This document shows, piece after piece, positions 8,796-16,470 of a stretch of DNA of 64,000 bases. The notes below the pieces were generated by a model. That model saw only the letters and a program-made list of their open reading frames with translations, did not search any database and was not told where the DNA came from. Numbering within the stretch: the stretch's first letter is position 1; each line of letters starts with the position of its first letter. The translations under genes were made by a program, and so were the position numbers. Origin of the DNA: Streptomyces sp. NBC_00358 (GTDB taxonomy: Bacteria; Actinomycetota; Actinomycetes; Streptomycetales; Streptomycetaceae); contig NZ_CP107976.1 in NCBI RefSeq assembly GCF_036099295.1, positions 5,022,001-5,086,000 of the forward strand, in the 5' to 3' direction.

Positions 8796-9065
8796 TCCTT
8801 GTCACCGGCGTACGCGGGACCCCTGTGGGAGGCGTACGGCGGTATACGAAGAGTCGTATCGTCACTCTGTGTATCACGGCCGGTCACGCCGGGCAATGAA
8901 GTGGGAGCGAAACCTGGCGCGTGGTTCCGTCGTTGTCCCCTTCTACGACTCGGGCGCCGGGGTGAATTCGAACGGACGCCGCTCCGCGGGCCCGCTCCTG
9001 ACGGTCCGTCGCGCCGGTGTTCCCCGGGGGGCCGCTCCTGCGCGGGGTGGACGCCGTACGCGGGA

Positions 9066-9105
9066 GCGGCCCGGCGGCCCGGCGGCCCGGCGGTCCGGCG
9101 GTCCG
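9066..9105. repeat. Five tandem 8-bp repeats
   Basis: Three copies of GCGGCCCG followed by two of GCGGTCCG, end to end, between the secretion operon and the S53 protease terminator. Non-coding and likely slippage-prone. Confidence 0.85.
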
Positions 9106-9122
9106 GGGCTGTCGGGCACGAG

Positions 9123-9155
9123 GAACGGGCCGCGGCTGGTTGCCGCGGCCCGTTC
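9123..9155 (-). terminator. Terminator of the S53 protease gene
   Basis: Perfect 14-bp stem (9123-9136 with 9142-9155) around a 5-base loop, 55 bp after the protease stop codon. The minus-strand flank has only a short T-containing tract, as is usual in Streptomyces. Confidence 0.8.
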
Positions 9156-9209
9156 GGCGGGTGCCGCCGGGGAACCCCACGTCTCCCGACGGCTGCCACA
9201 CTCCGGAGG

Positions 9210-10535
9210 TCAGCCGGTGAAGGCGGTGACACCCTCCGGGGTGCCCCAGCCGGTCGGGCCGTCGTAGCCCGTGGTGGCGGTGCAGAGGTAGCTGGTGCTG
9301 CAGGTGCCGTTGTTGCCCGAGGTCACGTCGTTGAGGGCCGAGGTGCCGGCCTTCGTGTACGGGAACTTCGCCGGGTAGGAGCCGCTGGACGGGGTGCCGC
9401 CGAGGGCGTAGACACCCGCGATGATCGGCGAGGAGGCGCTGGTGCCGCCGAACGTGTACCAGCCGGCGGTGATGCCGTACGAGTCGTACACCGCGACGCC
9501 GGTCGCCGGGTCGGCGACCGCGGAGACGTCGGAGATGGTGCGCTTGGAGCAGCCCGTGTCGGTCTGCCAGGTCGGCTTGGTGTCGTACGAGGAGCAGCCC
9601 GAGCCGGTGCCCTCGGTGCTGCTGGTCTTCCACACCGACTCGGTCCAGCCGCGGGTGGTGGAGGTCGCCTTGGTCAGCGCGGTGCCGCCGACGGAGGTGA
9701 CGTACTGGGAGGCGGCCGGGTACTCGGCGCCGTAGGCGGAGTCACCCGCGCTGACCGTGATGGCGACACCGGTGTGCTTGAAGTACGAGGTGTCGTACGA
9801 GGTGTCGGAGGACGACTCGGAGCCGCCGTAGCTGTTCGAGACGTACTTCGCGCCCAGGGTGACCGCCTCGTTCACGGAGATGCCGAGGTTGGCCATCGAG
9901 GAGGACTTGGCCTCGACGAGGAGGATGTTGCACTTCGGGCAGATGGCGCTCGCCATGTCGAGGTCGAGGGACTCCTCCTCGGCCCAGCCGCTGTCGCTCG
10001 TCGGCAGTGAGGTGGTCGAGCCGGTCTGGCTGACCTGCTTGAAGCAGCCGCTGGCCTTGGTGCAGGCCGAGAGCCCGTAGTACGAACGGTAGGTCGCGAG
10101 GTCGGCCTCGGCGTTGGGGTCGTTGTAGGCGTCGACGATGGCGATGGTCTCGCCGGAGCCGTTGGACGCGGCCGCGGAGGTCAGGCCGTAGGCGGCCTGG
10201 AGGTCCGTCGGTCCGAAGCCGGAGGGCGTGGAGGCGTCGGCGGACTTGGGGGTGACGCCCTTGGCGAAGGCCTTCTCCGCCAGGTACTCGGTGACGCCGC
10301 TGGTGACCCGCTTGGCGTTGCAGGCGGCGACATCGGCCTTGGTGGGCGTCGCGCACGCCCTGGTCCAGCTCACGTGGGGGGTGACCTTGGCGACGCCGGT
10401 ACGGGCGTCCGCGGTCCCGGCGGCGCCGAGGCCCGCGAGGACGAGGGCGGCGACGCCGAGGACGGTCGCGCCGGTTCGGTGCCACCTGCCGCGCGTCGGG
10501 CCGGCGGAAGGTCTCTGGGGGAGTGTCGTGCGCAA
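9210..10535 (-). CDS. Secreted S53-family (sedolisin) serine-carboxyl peptidase
   Basis: 441 residues from TTG 10535, chosen because AGGAGG lies 7 bases upstream (10543-10548). Signal peptide about 1-45. The mature part has the sedolisin marks: EEESLDLDMA, carrying the catalytic Glu and Asp; SAGDSAYGAEYPAAS, the oxyanion-hole region; and GGTSASSPIIAG, with the nucleophilic Ser. The YDGPTGWGTPEG end is typical of the C-terminal calcium-binding region. The length is short for S53 proteins made with a large pro-domain, so the pro-peptide is reduced. It likely degrades extracellular protein. A strong terminator follows. Confidence 0.9.
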   Translation of the reverse strand: MRTTLPQRPSAGPTRGRWHRTGATVLGVAALVLAGLGAAGTADARTGVAKVTPHVSWTRACATPTKADVAACNAKRVTSGVTEYLAEKAFAKGVTPKSADASTPSGFGPTDLQAAYGLTSAAASNGSGETIAIVDAYNDPNAEADLATYRSYYGLSACTKASGCFKQVSQTGSTTSLPTSDSGWAEEESLDLDMASAICPKCNILLVEAKSSSMANLGISVNEAVTLGAKYVSNSYGGSESSSDTSYDTSYFKHTGVAITVSAGDSAYGAEYPAASQYVTSVGGTALTKATSTTRGWTESVWKTSSTEGTGSGCSSYDTKPTWQTDTGCSKRTISDVSAVADPATGVAVYDSYGITAGWYTFGGTSASSPIIAGVYALGGTPSSGSYPAKFPYTKAGTSALNDVTSGNNGTCSTSYLCTATTGYDGPTGWGTPEGVTAFTG

Positions 10536-10921
10536 CGTACAGCCTCCTGGGAGTGGTTGGTCAGGGGCAGTGCGGGAGCGCCGCCGGTGCGGTGTCCCCG
10601 GCGGTGGGCCGTGCGGCCCGCGGACGACCATCCCTTGTTGAGTACGCGACAACAAGAGGCTTATGGAAGCCTTACTTCCGCATTGCTGAACGCGGCAGGC
10701 GCGTGACCTCCCCATGGCTCCCGGATGGCTGGAGGCTGACGGCCGCTTGACCCAACTCACAGCCCGTTCAGGGGAATTGCACTGGTGGTGGCGGGGCGTT
10801 TCGCGGACGGCGGCGCGCCTTCGTGATAGGGACGCCGTGGGGCCGGGCCGGTACGGGGGAAGCGGGAATCTCGCCCGAGGGAGTCCGGCGACGCCGATGG
10901 AAGACCTCCGGAGGAGCAACC
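10536..10921. other. Divergent intergenic region
   Basis: Holds the AGGAGG of the leftward protease gene, a 7-bp inverted repeat (10634-10640 with 10650-10656, CTTGTTG and CAACAAG) about 100 bp before the protease start, and the GGAGG of the rightward SRPBCC gene. The inverted repeat may be an operator. No gene seen. Confidence 0.5.
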
Positions 10922-11563
10922 GTGATCGACGTGACCTATCAGATCGACGCCGTGCGCCGCACCGTCGCCACGCGCGAGTTCAAGGGGGCCGCGGCCCGCG
11001 TGGTGACCCTGGGCCAGACCTACGACGCGACGGTCGGGGAAGTCTGGGACGCCTGCACCAGCGCCGAGCGCATCCCCCGCTGGTTCCTGCCCGTCTCCGG
11101 CGACCTCCGCCTCGGCGGGACCTACCAACTGGAGGGCAACGCGGGCGGCACGATCGAGCGGTGCGAGCCGCCGGAGAGCTTCGCGGCGACCTGGGAGTAC
11201 GGCGGCGACGTCAGCTGGATCGAGGTGCGGGTGACCCCGGAGGGGGACCGCACCCGGTTCGAGCTCGAACACATCGCCCACGTCGACGACGAACGCTGGG
11301 CGCAGTTCGGACCCGGCGCGGTCGGCGTCGGCTGGGACCTCGGCCTGATGGGCCTGGCGGGCCACCTAGGGTCCCCGGGCGGCTCCGTGGACCCGAAGGA
11401 GAGCATGGAGTGGCTGGCCTCCGACGAGGGCCGCCGCTTCATCACGCTGAGCAGCGAGCACTGGTACGAGGCGAATGTCGCCGCCGGCGAGCCCGAGGAC
11501 GGCGCCCGGGGCGCGGCCTCCCGGACCACGGCGGCCTACACGGGCGCCGAACCGGCCGAGTGA
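10922..11563 (+). CDS. SRPBCC-domain (AHSA1-like) protein
   Basis: 213 residues from GTG 10922, preceded by GGAGG at 10910-10914. The START/Bet v1-like fold of the AHSA1 group shows in TYDATVGEVWDACTSAERIPRWF near the N terminus, followed by a GGTYQLEGNAGGTIERCEPPE strand pair and a C-terminal helix. Such proteins bind hydrophobic ligands or act in stress responses, and are often paired with an ArsR regulator. No ArsR gene is present beside it. Ligand unknown. Confidence 0.8.
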   Translation: MIDVTYQIDAVRRTVATREFKGAAARVVTLGQTYDATVGEVWDACTSAERIPRWFLPVSGDLRLGGTYQLEGNAGGTIERCEPPESFAATWEYGGDVSWIEVRVTPEGDRTRFELEHIAHVDDERWAQFGPGAVGVGWDLGLMGLAGHLGSPGGSVDPKESMEWLASDEGRRFITLSSEHWYEANVAAGEPEDGARGAASRTTAAYTGAEPAE

Positions 11564-11580
11564 GGCCGCTCGCGCTCACC

Positions 11581-11841
11581 TCATGACGGGCTCTCGGCGT
11601 GAGCCGGGGGCCGCTCGTCCTCCAGCCCCTCGACGAAGTGGTCGAACTCGCCCGCCTGGACGCCCAGGACGAACGCGTCCCACTTCCTGCGGGTGGTCGT
11701 GACGACGTTCTCCGGGTCGCCCGTCTCCCTGATGTAGACCAAGTCGTCCGCGCCGAAGGCGAGTTCGATCCAGGGGCCGGGTCCGGTCGCGTCGTCCGGC
11801 GCGGCCCGCACCCAGTCGAGGTCCGAGGGGATGTCAGTCAC
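11581..11841 (-). CDS. DUF397 family protein
   Basis: 86 residues from GTG 11841. The tail matches DUF397: TTRRKWDAFVLGVQAGEFDHF. DUF397 proteins in Streptomyces sit beside an XRE-type regulator and an RsbW-like ATPase, as here, and are thought to work with the regulator in developmental or antibiotic control (WhiJ-like loci). It overlaps the preceding DUF397 gene by 8 bp, so the two are probably translated together. Confidence 0.8.
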   Translation of the reverse strand: MTDIPSDLDWVRAAPDDATGPGPWIELAFGADDLVYIRETGDPENVVTTTRRKWDAFVLGVQAGEFDHFVEGLEDERPPAHAESPS

Positions 11842-12028
11842 GGTCCTGTTCCTTCTTGAGGCTGCCGAGGAGGGATCGGAAGGCCGCGGGCGCGGCGGTG
11901 AGTATCGCTCCGCGGGGGTCGGCGCTCTCGGTGAGGTGGATCGCGCCGGAGGCGCGCTCTCCCGCCACGTGGAGGCAGGAGTTGCCTTCGGGGCAGTACG
12001 ACGACTTCTGCCACCTGAGCATGGGCAT
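11834..12028 (-). CDS. DUF397 family protein
   Basis: 64 residues from ATG 12028, with AAGGAG 6 bases upstream. Classic short DUF397: MLRWQKSSYCPEGNSCLHVA, then AIHLTESADPRGAILT and AFRSLLGSLKK. It is 11 bp downstream of the XRE regulator gene and overlaps a second, divergent DUF397 gene. Two DUF397 genes in a row may give the regulator alternative partners. Confidence 0.88.
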   Translation of the reverse strand: MPMLRWQKSSYCPEGNSCLHVAGERASGAIHLTESADPRGAILTAAPAAFRSLLGSLKKEQDRD

Positions 12029-12039
12029 CACAGGCTCCT

Positions 12040-12885
12040 TCACAGGTCCTTGAGGATGTTGTGGACGAAGGTCTGCGACCGCTCGGGGGTGAGGGCGGCC
12101 GCCTCCATGCGGTCGAGCAGTACGCGGTACTTGTCCAACTGGGCCTCGGCGTCGAGGAACACGGGGCCGTGCGACTGGTCGAGGTTCACGGTGTCGAGCT
12201 GCGGAACGGGCCCCTCGGCGTAGTAGATCGACTGCCCCGAGCCGGGGAAGACGGCCGAGCTGAACGGGAGGACGTGGACCGCGATGTGCTCCCGCTCGTT
12301 CAGGTCGAGCAGGTAGCCGAGCTGGTCCCGGGTGACCCGGGGGCCGGCGAACGTCATGCGCAGGGCGGCCTCGTGAATGATCACCTGATGCGGGGTCGGA
12401 GGGCTGCGGAAGAGGACGGCCTGCCGCTTCACCCGGAACGACACCCGGTGCTCGACGTCCGGCGGCGGCAGTTCGGGTACGGCCTGACGGAAGATCTCGC
12501 GGGCGTAGTCCGTGGTCTGGAACAGGCCGGGCATGTGCACCGTCACGGCGGTGCGCAGCCGTCGGGCGTGGTGTTCCAGCTCGGCGAGGTCCAGCAGTCC
12601 GGCGGGCAGGATCTCGCGGTACTCCTCCCACCAACCGCGTGTGCGGACGGCGGTCATGTCGCCGAGAGCCTGGACCAGTGCTTTGTCCGAGCAGTCGTAG
12701 TGGGAGGCGAGCGTGTGGACGCGCTCGGCGCTCACACCGACCCGCCCGGCTTCCATGTTGCTGACCTGAGTCTGCTTGATGCCCATGAGTTGACCGGCCT
12801 CGGTCGACGTCAGGCCCGCGCGTTCGCGGAGTTTGCGCAGCTCCGTGCCGAGACGGAGCTGGCGCCCCGTCGGGTTCGTCCTCAC
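12040..12885 (-). CDS. XRE-family regulator with DUF5753 (WhiJ-like)
   Basis: 281 residues from GTG 12885, with GGAGGC 9 bases upstream; the longer open frame upstream is spurious. The N-terminal helix-turn-helix spans about residues 10-65 (LRKLRERAGLTSTEAGQLMG, then QTQVSNMEAGRVGVS). The rest is a DUF5753 sensor domain with HMPGLFQTTDYAREIF and the C-terminal VFLDAEAQLDKYRVLLDRME. It is divergent from the anti-sigma-like ATPase gene at 13093 and upstream of two DUF397 genes. Members of this family repress development or antibiotic genes together with DUF397 partners. Confidence 0.9.
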   Translation of the reverse strand: MRTNPTGRQLRLGTELRKLRERAGLTSTEAGQLMGIKQTQVSNMEAGRVGVSAERVHTLASHYDCSDKALVQALGDMTAVRTRGWWEEYREILPAGLLDLAELEHHARRLRTAVTVHMPGLFQTTDYAREIFRQAVPELPPPDVEHRVSFRVKRQAVLFRSPPTPHQVIIHEAALRMTFAGPRVTRDQLGYLLDLNEREHIAVHVLPFSSAVFPGSGQSIYYAEGPVPQLDTVNLDQSHGPVFLDAEAQLDKYRVLLDRMEAAALTPERSQTFVHNILKDL

Positions 12886-13092
12886 GGGCTCGCTGCCTCC
12901 TTGCTGGTGCTCGTCACCCACACGGGTGGCAGTAAAGCCGATTCCCGCTAACCGGTGAATGTATTCACTGGGCGCGGCTACCTTATTGCTGGGACCCCGC
13001 CCAGAAGCACCCCGCTCGACGGAGCGGCCGCGGTCACTGGGCACCGTAGCGACATGACACCAGTCAACTCCCCTCCGTGATCGGAGACTTCC

Positions 13093-13539
13093 ATGGCCAC
13101 CGTATCGCCGCCCTGGTCGTACACCCTCCAACTCCCGCACGATCCACGCGCCCCGGGTATCGCCCGCGTCACCCTCCGGGCCGTCCTCGCCGCGTACCAG
13201 CTCTCCGAACTCGCGCCCACGGCCGAGCTGTTGGCCTCCGAACTGCTCACCAACGCCCATCTGCACGCACCAGGCCCCTGCGCCCTGCGCGTCATCTCGG
13301 ACCAACCGGGCCGGCTGCGGGTCGCCGTGTGGGACTCGGATCCGACCGTGCCCTCCGGATTCCGGGAGGGCGTCCCCGCCGACCTGCCCCCGGTGGACAC
13401 CGAGCACGGCCGGGGGCTGCACCTCGTACGGGCCTGCGCCGACGCGTGGGGGGTCGCCGTCCTGCGTGAGCTCGGCGCGTCGCGGGGCGGGAAGCTGCTG
13501 TGGGCCGAATGCCGCACCGCCGGGCGGGAGCGGGGCTGA
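13093..13539 (+). CDS. RsbW-like ATP-binding protein (HATPase_c_2)
   Basis: 148 residues. GHKL-type ATP-binding fold of the anti-sigma/serine kinase group: the N box is ELLASELLTNAHLHAPG (about 52-68) and the G box is HGRGLHLVRACADAWG, followed by GGKLLWAE. It lacks extra domains. Divergent from the XRE/DUF5753 gene with 207 bp between, the usual arrangement of this Streptomyces module. Whether it binds a sigma factor or the DUF397/XRE partners is not known. Confidence 0.85.
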   Translation: MATVSPPWSYTLQLPHDPRAPGIARVTLRAVLAAYQLSELAPTAELLASELLTNAHLHAPGPCALRVISDQPGRLRVAVWDSDPTVPSGFREGVPADLPPVDTEHGRGLHLVRACADAWGVAVLRELGASRGGKLLWAECRTAGRERG

Positions 13540-13652
13540 AACGGTGGAGGCACCCCCGGACGGGAGTGGTGGCCGGGCGGGGTGGGGCTTCACAGGTGAT
13601 ACTCGGACTGGTCCGAGGTTTTTCTCACCCGTTTGCGGCAAGGTGAGGGGCG

Positions 13653-14432
13653 ATGAAGAGCATCCGCATCACCCGTCTCCCAGACACCCGGCGGCCCGCA
13701 CTGCTCGGTGCGGCGCTCGTGCTGCTGGCGGTGACGTCCTCTTCCGTGGCGGCGGCCGACGACGGCCCCGGCCCGTTCGGTGTGACCGTCCAGGCCGCCG
13801 CGAACGGCCGGAGCGCCCGGGTGGGCGCCCTGTTCCACGGGAGCGCCGCGAGCGGCGGCAAGGGCGGGCACTTCTGCACCGCCTCCGTCGTGCGCAGCGA
13901 GGGGCGGGACCTCGTCCTGACCGCCGCCCACTGTCTGGACGGGGAAGGGGAACTCTCCTTCGCGCCCGGCTACCGGGACGGCAGTGCCCCGTACGGCTTC
14001 TGGGACGTCCAGGGCGTCTTCCTCCCCGAGGGGTGGCTGAACGACCAGGACGAGGACAGCGACGTCGCCTTCGCCGTTCTCGCCACCCGCGACGGCAAGG
14101 AGGTCCAGGACGCCGTCGGGGGCGGGAACGCCTTCGCCGCGCACCGCGCCACCGGGGCCACCGCCGTCACCGTCACCGGGTACCCCGGCAGCGTCGACGC
14201 GCCCATCACCTGTACCGACAAGCCCACCGCGCTCAGCCGTACGCAGCAGCGCGTCGCCTGTCCCGCCTTCGCCGGCGGGACCAGCGGCAGTCCCTGGGTG
14301 AACGGGGACGGGGCGGTCGTCGGCGTGATCGGCGGTCACCAGCAGGGCGGGGACACCGACGACATCTCGTACAGCGCGGCGTTCGGGACCGAGGCCGAGG
14401 AGCTCTACCAGCAGGCCGGCCGCGCCGGTTAG
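13653..14432 (+). CDS. Secreted trypsin-like serine protease (S1)
   Basis: 259 residues from ATG 13653, with GAGGGG upstream. Signal peptide about 1-36 (ALLGAALVLLAVTSSSVAAA). The catalytic triad is present: His in LTAAHCLDG, Asp in DSDVAFAVL and Ser in GGTSGSPW, with a disulfide-type Cys pair in ITCTDKP and RVACPAF. It resembles short Streptomyces S1 proteases of unknown substrate. Stand-alone gene. Confidence 0.88.
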   Translation: MKSIRITRLPDTRRPALLGAALVLLAVTSSSVAAADDGPGPFGVTVQAAANGRSARVGALFHGSAASGGKGGHFCTASVVRSEGRDLVLTAAHCLDGEGELSFAPGYRDGSAPYGFWDVQGVFLPEGWLNDQDEDSDVAFAVLATRDGKEVQDAVGGGNAFAAHRATGATAVTVTGYPGSVDAPITCTDKPTALSRTQQRVACPAFAGGTSGSPWVNGDGAVVGVIGGHQQGGDTDDISYSAAFGTEAEELYQQAGRAG

Positions 14433-14545
14433 GACCCGGCCCGGCGGAACATGCCGCACTGTCCCTGTGCGCGACCGCCCTCTCGCACGGAGCCCGCATC
14501 TACACTGACGTCGGCGGACTCCTGTGCGGCGAGGGGCGGTTGACG

Positions 14546-15547
14546 GTGCGTAAGACGTGGATCGTGGTGACCGCCGCCGTCGGCGCGGGGGTCGCCTTCG
14601 TGATGCTGCTCGTCGTCGGCGTCTACGTGGTCGCCGGGAACCTCGCCAACGGGATCGGCGGCGGTTCCGTGGGCCTCGCCAAGGGCGCCGTACCCGCCGC
14701 GTACCAGTCCCTCGTCCAGAAGTGGGGCAATCTCTGCGGCGCGATCAATCCCGCGCTGCTCGCCGCCCAGCTCTATCAGGAGAGCGGATTCAATCCGAAC
14801 GCCAGGAGTCCGGCGAAGGCGGAAGGGATAGCGCAATTCATTCCGGGGACCTGGGCCACGCACGGAGTCGACGGGGACGGGGACGGCGTCCGTGACGTGT
14901 GGAACCCGAATGACGCGATTCCGTCGGCCGCCTCGTACGACTGCGAGCTCGCCTCGTATGTGAAGAACGCTCCGGGAAACGTCACCGAGAACATGCTCGC
15001 CGCCTACAACGCGGGCGCGTACGCGGTCATCAAGTACGGGGGCGTACCGCCGTACGCCGAGACCCGGAACTACGTGAAGACGATCACCACGCTCGCGAAG
15101 AGCTTCGCCGCGCCGGTGACCCGCGTGGACCCCTCGAAGCAGGCCGCGGCGGCCATCACATACGCGCAGAAGAAGCTCGGCACGCCCTATCTGTGGGGCG
15201 GCAACGGCACCGCTGACCAGGGCGGACGATTCGACTGCTCGGGTCTGACCAAGGCCTCCTACGACAGCGTCGGGGTGACCCTGCCGCGGGTCGCCAACGA
15301 CCAGTACAACGCCGGTCCGCACCCCAAGCGGGAGGAACTCCTGCCCGGGGACCTGGTGTTCTTCTCGGACGACCTCACCAACTCCCGGGCCATCCGGCAC
15401 GTGGGCATCTATGTGGGCGGCGGATACATGATCGACGCCCCCCGGTCGGGCGCCGTCATCCGTTTCGATCCCATCGACACGCCCGACTACTTCGGGGCCA
15501 CCCGGGTGACCGCGGATGGCGCGAAAGCACTGCCCACTTCGGTATGA
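14546..15547 (+). CDS. Membrane-anchored SLT lytic transglycosylase plus NlpC/P60 peptidase (VirB1-like)
   Basis: 333 residues from GTG 14546, with GAGGGG 9 bases upstream. An N-terminal membrane anchor (about 8-32) is followed by a lysozyme-like SLT domain with its catalytic Glu in AQLYQESGFNPNARS and with GIAQFIPGTW and AAYNAGA. The C-terminal NlpC/P60 domain has Cys in RFDCSGLTKASYD and His in RHVGIYVGGGYMID. It can cut both glycan strands and stem peptides. Two-domain enzymes of this type are the VirB1-like wall-opening part of Gram-positive conjugation systems, so it may serve the T4SS-like operon 6 kb away. General wall turnover is the other option. Confidence 0.9.
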   Translation: MRKTWIVVTAAVGAGVAFVMLLVVGVYVVAGNLANGIGGGSVGLAKGAVPAAYQSLVQKWGNLCGAINPALLAAQLYQESGFNPNARSPAKAEGIAQFIPGTWATHGVDGDGDGVRDVWNPNDAIPSAASYDCELASYVKNAPGNVTENMLAAYNAGAYAVIKYGGVPPYAETRNYVKTITTLAKSFAAPVTRVDPSKQAAAAITYAQKKLGTPYLWGGNGTADQGGRFDCSGLTKASYDSVGVTLPRVANDQYNAGPHPKREELLPGDLVFFSDDLTNSRAIRHVGIYVGGGYMIDAPRSGAVIRFDPIDTPDYFGATRVTADGAKALPTSV

Positions 15548-15646
15548 AACCACCCTCTGATCTGCGGCGATGTATCTCTCTTCGATAACGTATGCGTGAT
15601 CATTCCGTGGAGTGTGGAACGTAATGGAGGGGACCGTGCGTTCCTT

Positions 15647-15676
15647 TTGACGTAGAGAACTGAACTGATCTACAAC
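15647..15676 (+). promoter_or_regulatory. Candidate sigma-70-type promoter for the PAP2 gene
   Basis: TTGACG at 15647-15652 and TACAAC at 15671-15676 with an 18-bp spacer, about 70 bp before the PAP2 start. Good -35, fair -10. Confidence 0.35.
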
Positions 15677-15746
15677 CACGGGGGTGGATCGAGCGGCGCG
15701 CGGAAGAGCGCGGCCGCGGGAAAGACGACGAAGGGGCCGCAGCGCC

Positions 15747-16448
15747 ATGGCTGGACTCGCCGAATCCGGTTCGAACCCCGACGTCGAACTGCTCTACGAC
15801 ATCAATGGCCTGGCCAAGCACGCGCCGCACTGGTTCGACCGCGTCGTGGAGTTCGTCGGCGAGTGGGGTCTGCCGCTCGCGATGGTCCTGCTGGTCGTGT
15901 GGTGCTGGTCGACCGTGCGGCGCCGGGGCGGGGCCGACGCGGCCTCGTCCGTGGCCGGACTCGTCTGGGCGCCGCTCGCGGCCGGCATCGCGCTCCTCGT
16001 GAACGTCCCGATAAGGGGCTTCGTGGAGCGCCCCCGCCCCTTCGTCGACCACCCGGGCCTCGACGTCCTCGTGAACGGCAAGACCGACTTCTCCTTCGTC
16101 AGCGACCACGCGACGATCACCATGGCGATGGGTGTCGGACTCTTCGTCGCCAACCGGAAGTTCGGGCTCGTGGGGATAGGGCTCGCGCTGCTCGAAGGGT
16201 TCTGCCGGGTCTACCTGGGCGTGCACTACCCGACGGACGTCATCGGCGGGTTCGCGCTCGGCACGGCCGTCGTCCTGCTGCTGTCGCCGCTCGCCATGGC
16301 CCTGCTGACCCCGGTCATGACGGCGGTGGAGAGCGCTCCGCGGGCCGGCCGGCTGATCCGCGCGCGCGGCGCCGCACCCGCCGGGCAGGAGACCCTGATC
16401 CCGGGGGCGCGCGCCGAGCACAACGAGGAACGGGACCTGGCCGCGTAG
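15747..16448 (+). CDS. PAP2-family membrane phosphatase
   Basis: 233 residues from ATG 15747 (AAGGGG upstream). Five or six membrane helices. The three acid-phosphatase motifs are RGFVERPRP (motif 1), SFVSDHATITMAMG (motif 2, with SDHA in place of PSGH) and RVYLGVHYPTDVIGG (motif 3, catalytic His and Asp). The SDHA form occurs in BcrC-type undecaprenyl-pyrophosphate phosphatases, so lipid-carrier recycling is a fair guess. The C-terminal tail is charged and cytoplasmic. Confidence 0.88.
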   Translation: MAGLAESGSNPDVELLYDINGLAKHAPHWFDRVVEFVGEWGLPLAMVLLVVWCWSTVRRRGGADAASSVAGLVWAPLAAGIALLVNVPIRGFVERPRPFVDHPGLDVLVNGKTDFSFVSDHATITMAMGVGLFVANRKFGLVGIGLALLEGFCRVYLGVHYPTDVIGGFALGTAVVLLLSPLAMALLTPVMTAVESAPRAGRLIRARGAAPAGQETLIPGARAEHNEERDLAA

Positions 16449-16470
16449 CCCCTTCCCGGACCGTCCCGGG

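Larger units (their letters stand above)
8666..9209 (-). other. Intergenic region: secretion-operon leader, GC-rich repeats, protease terminator
   Basis: Contains the upstream region of the leftward secretion operon with a perfect 12-bp palindrome (ATTCGTACGAAT, 8784-8795), a run of five 8-bp repeats at 9066-9105, and the terminator of the S53 protease gene at 9123-9155. Open frames here have no ribosome site or recognisable product. I see no gene. Confidence 0.6.

Noticed and set aside
9066..9105. Regular repeats considered as a CRISPR array
   Set aside because: Units are 8 bp, contiguous and without spacers; no cas genes in the window.
12886..13641. N-terminal extension of the XRE regulator frame
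   Set aside because: Runs antisense through the ATPase gene; GTG 12885 has a proper ribosome site and begins the helix-turn-helix domain.
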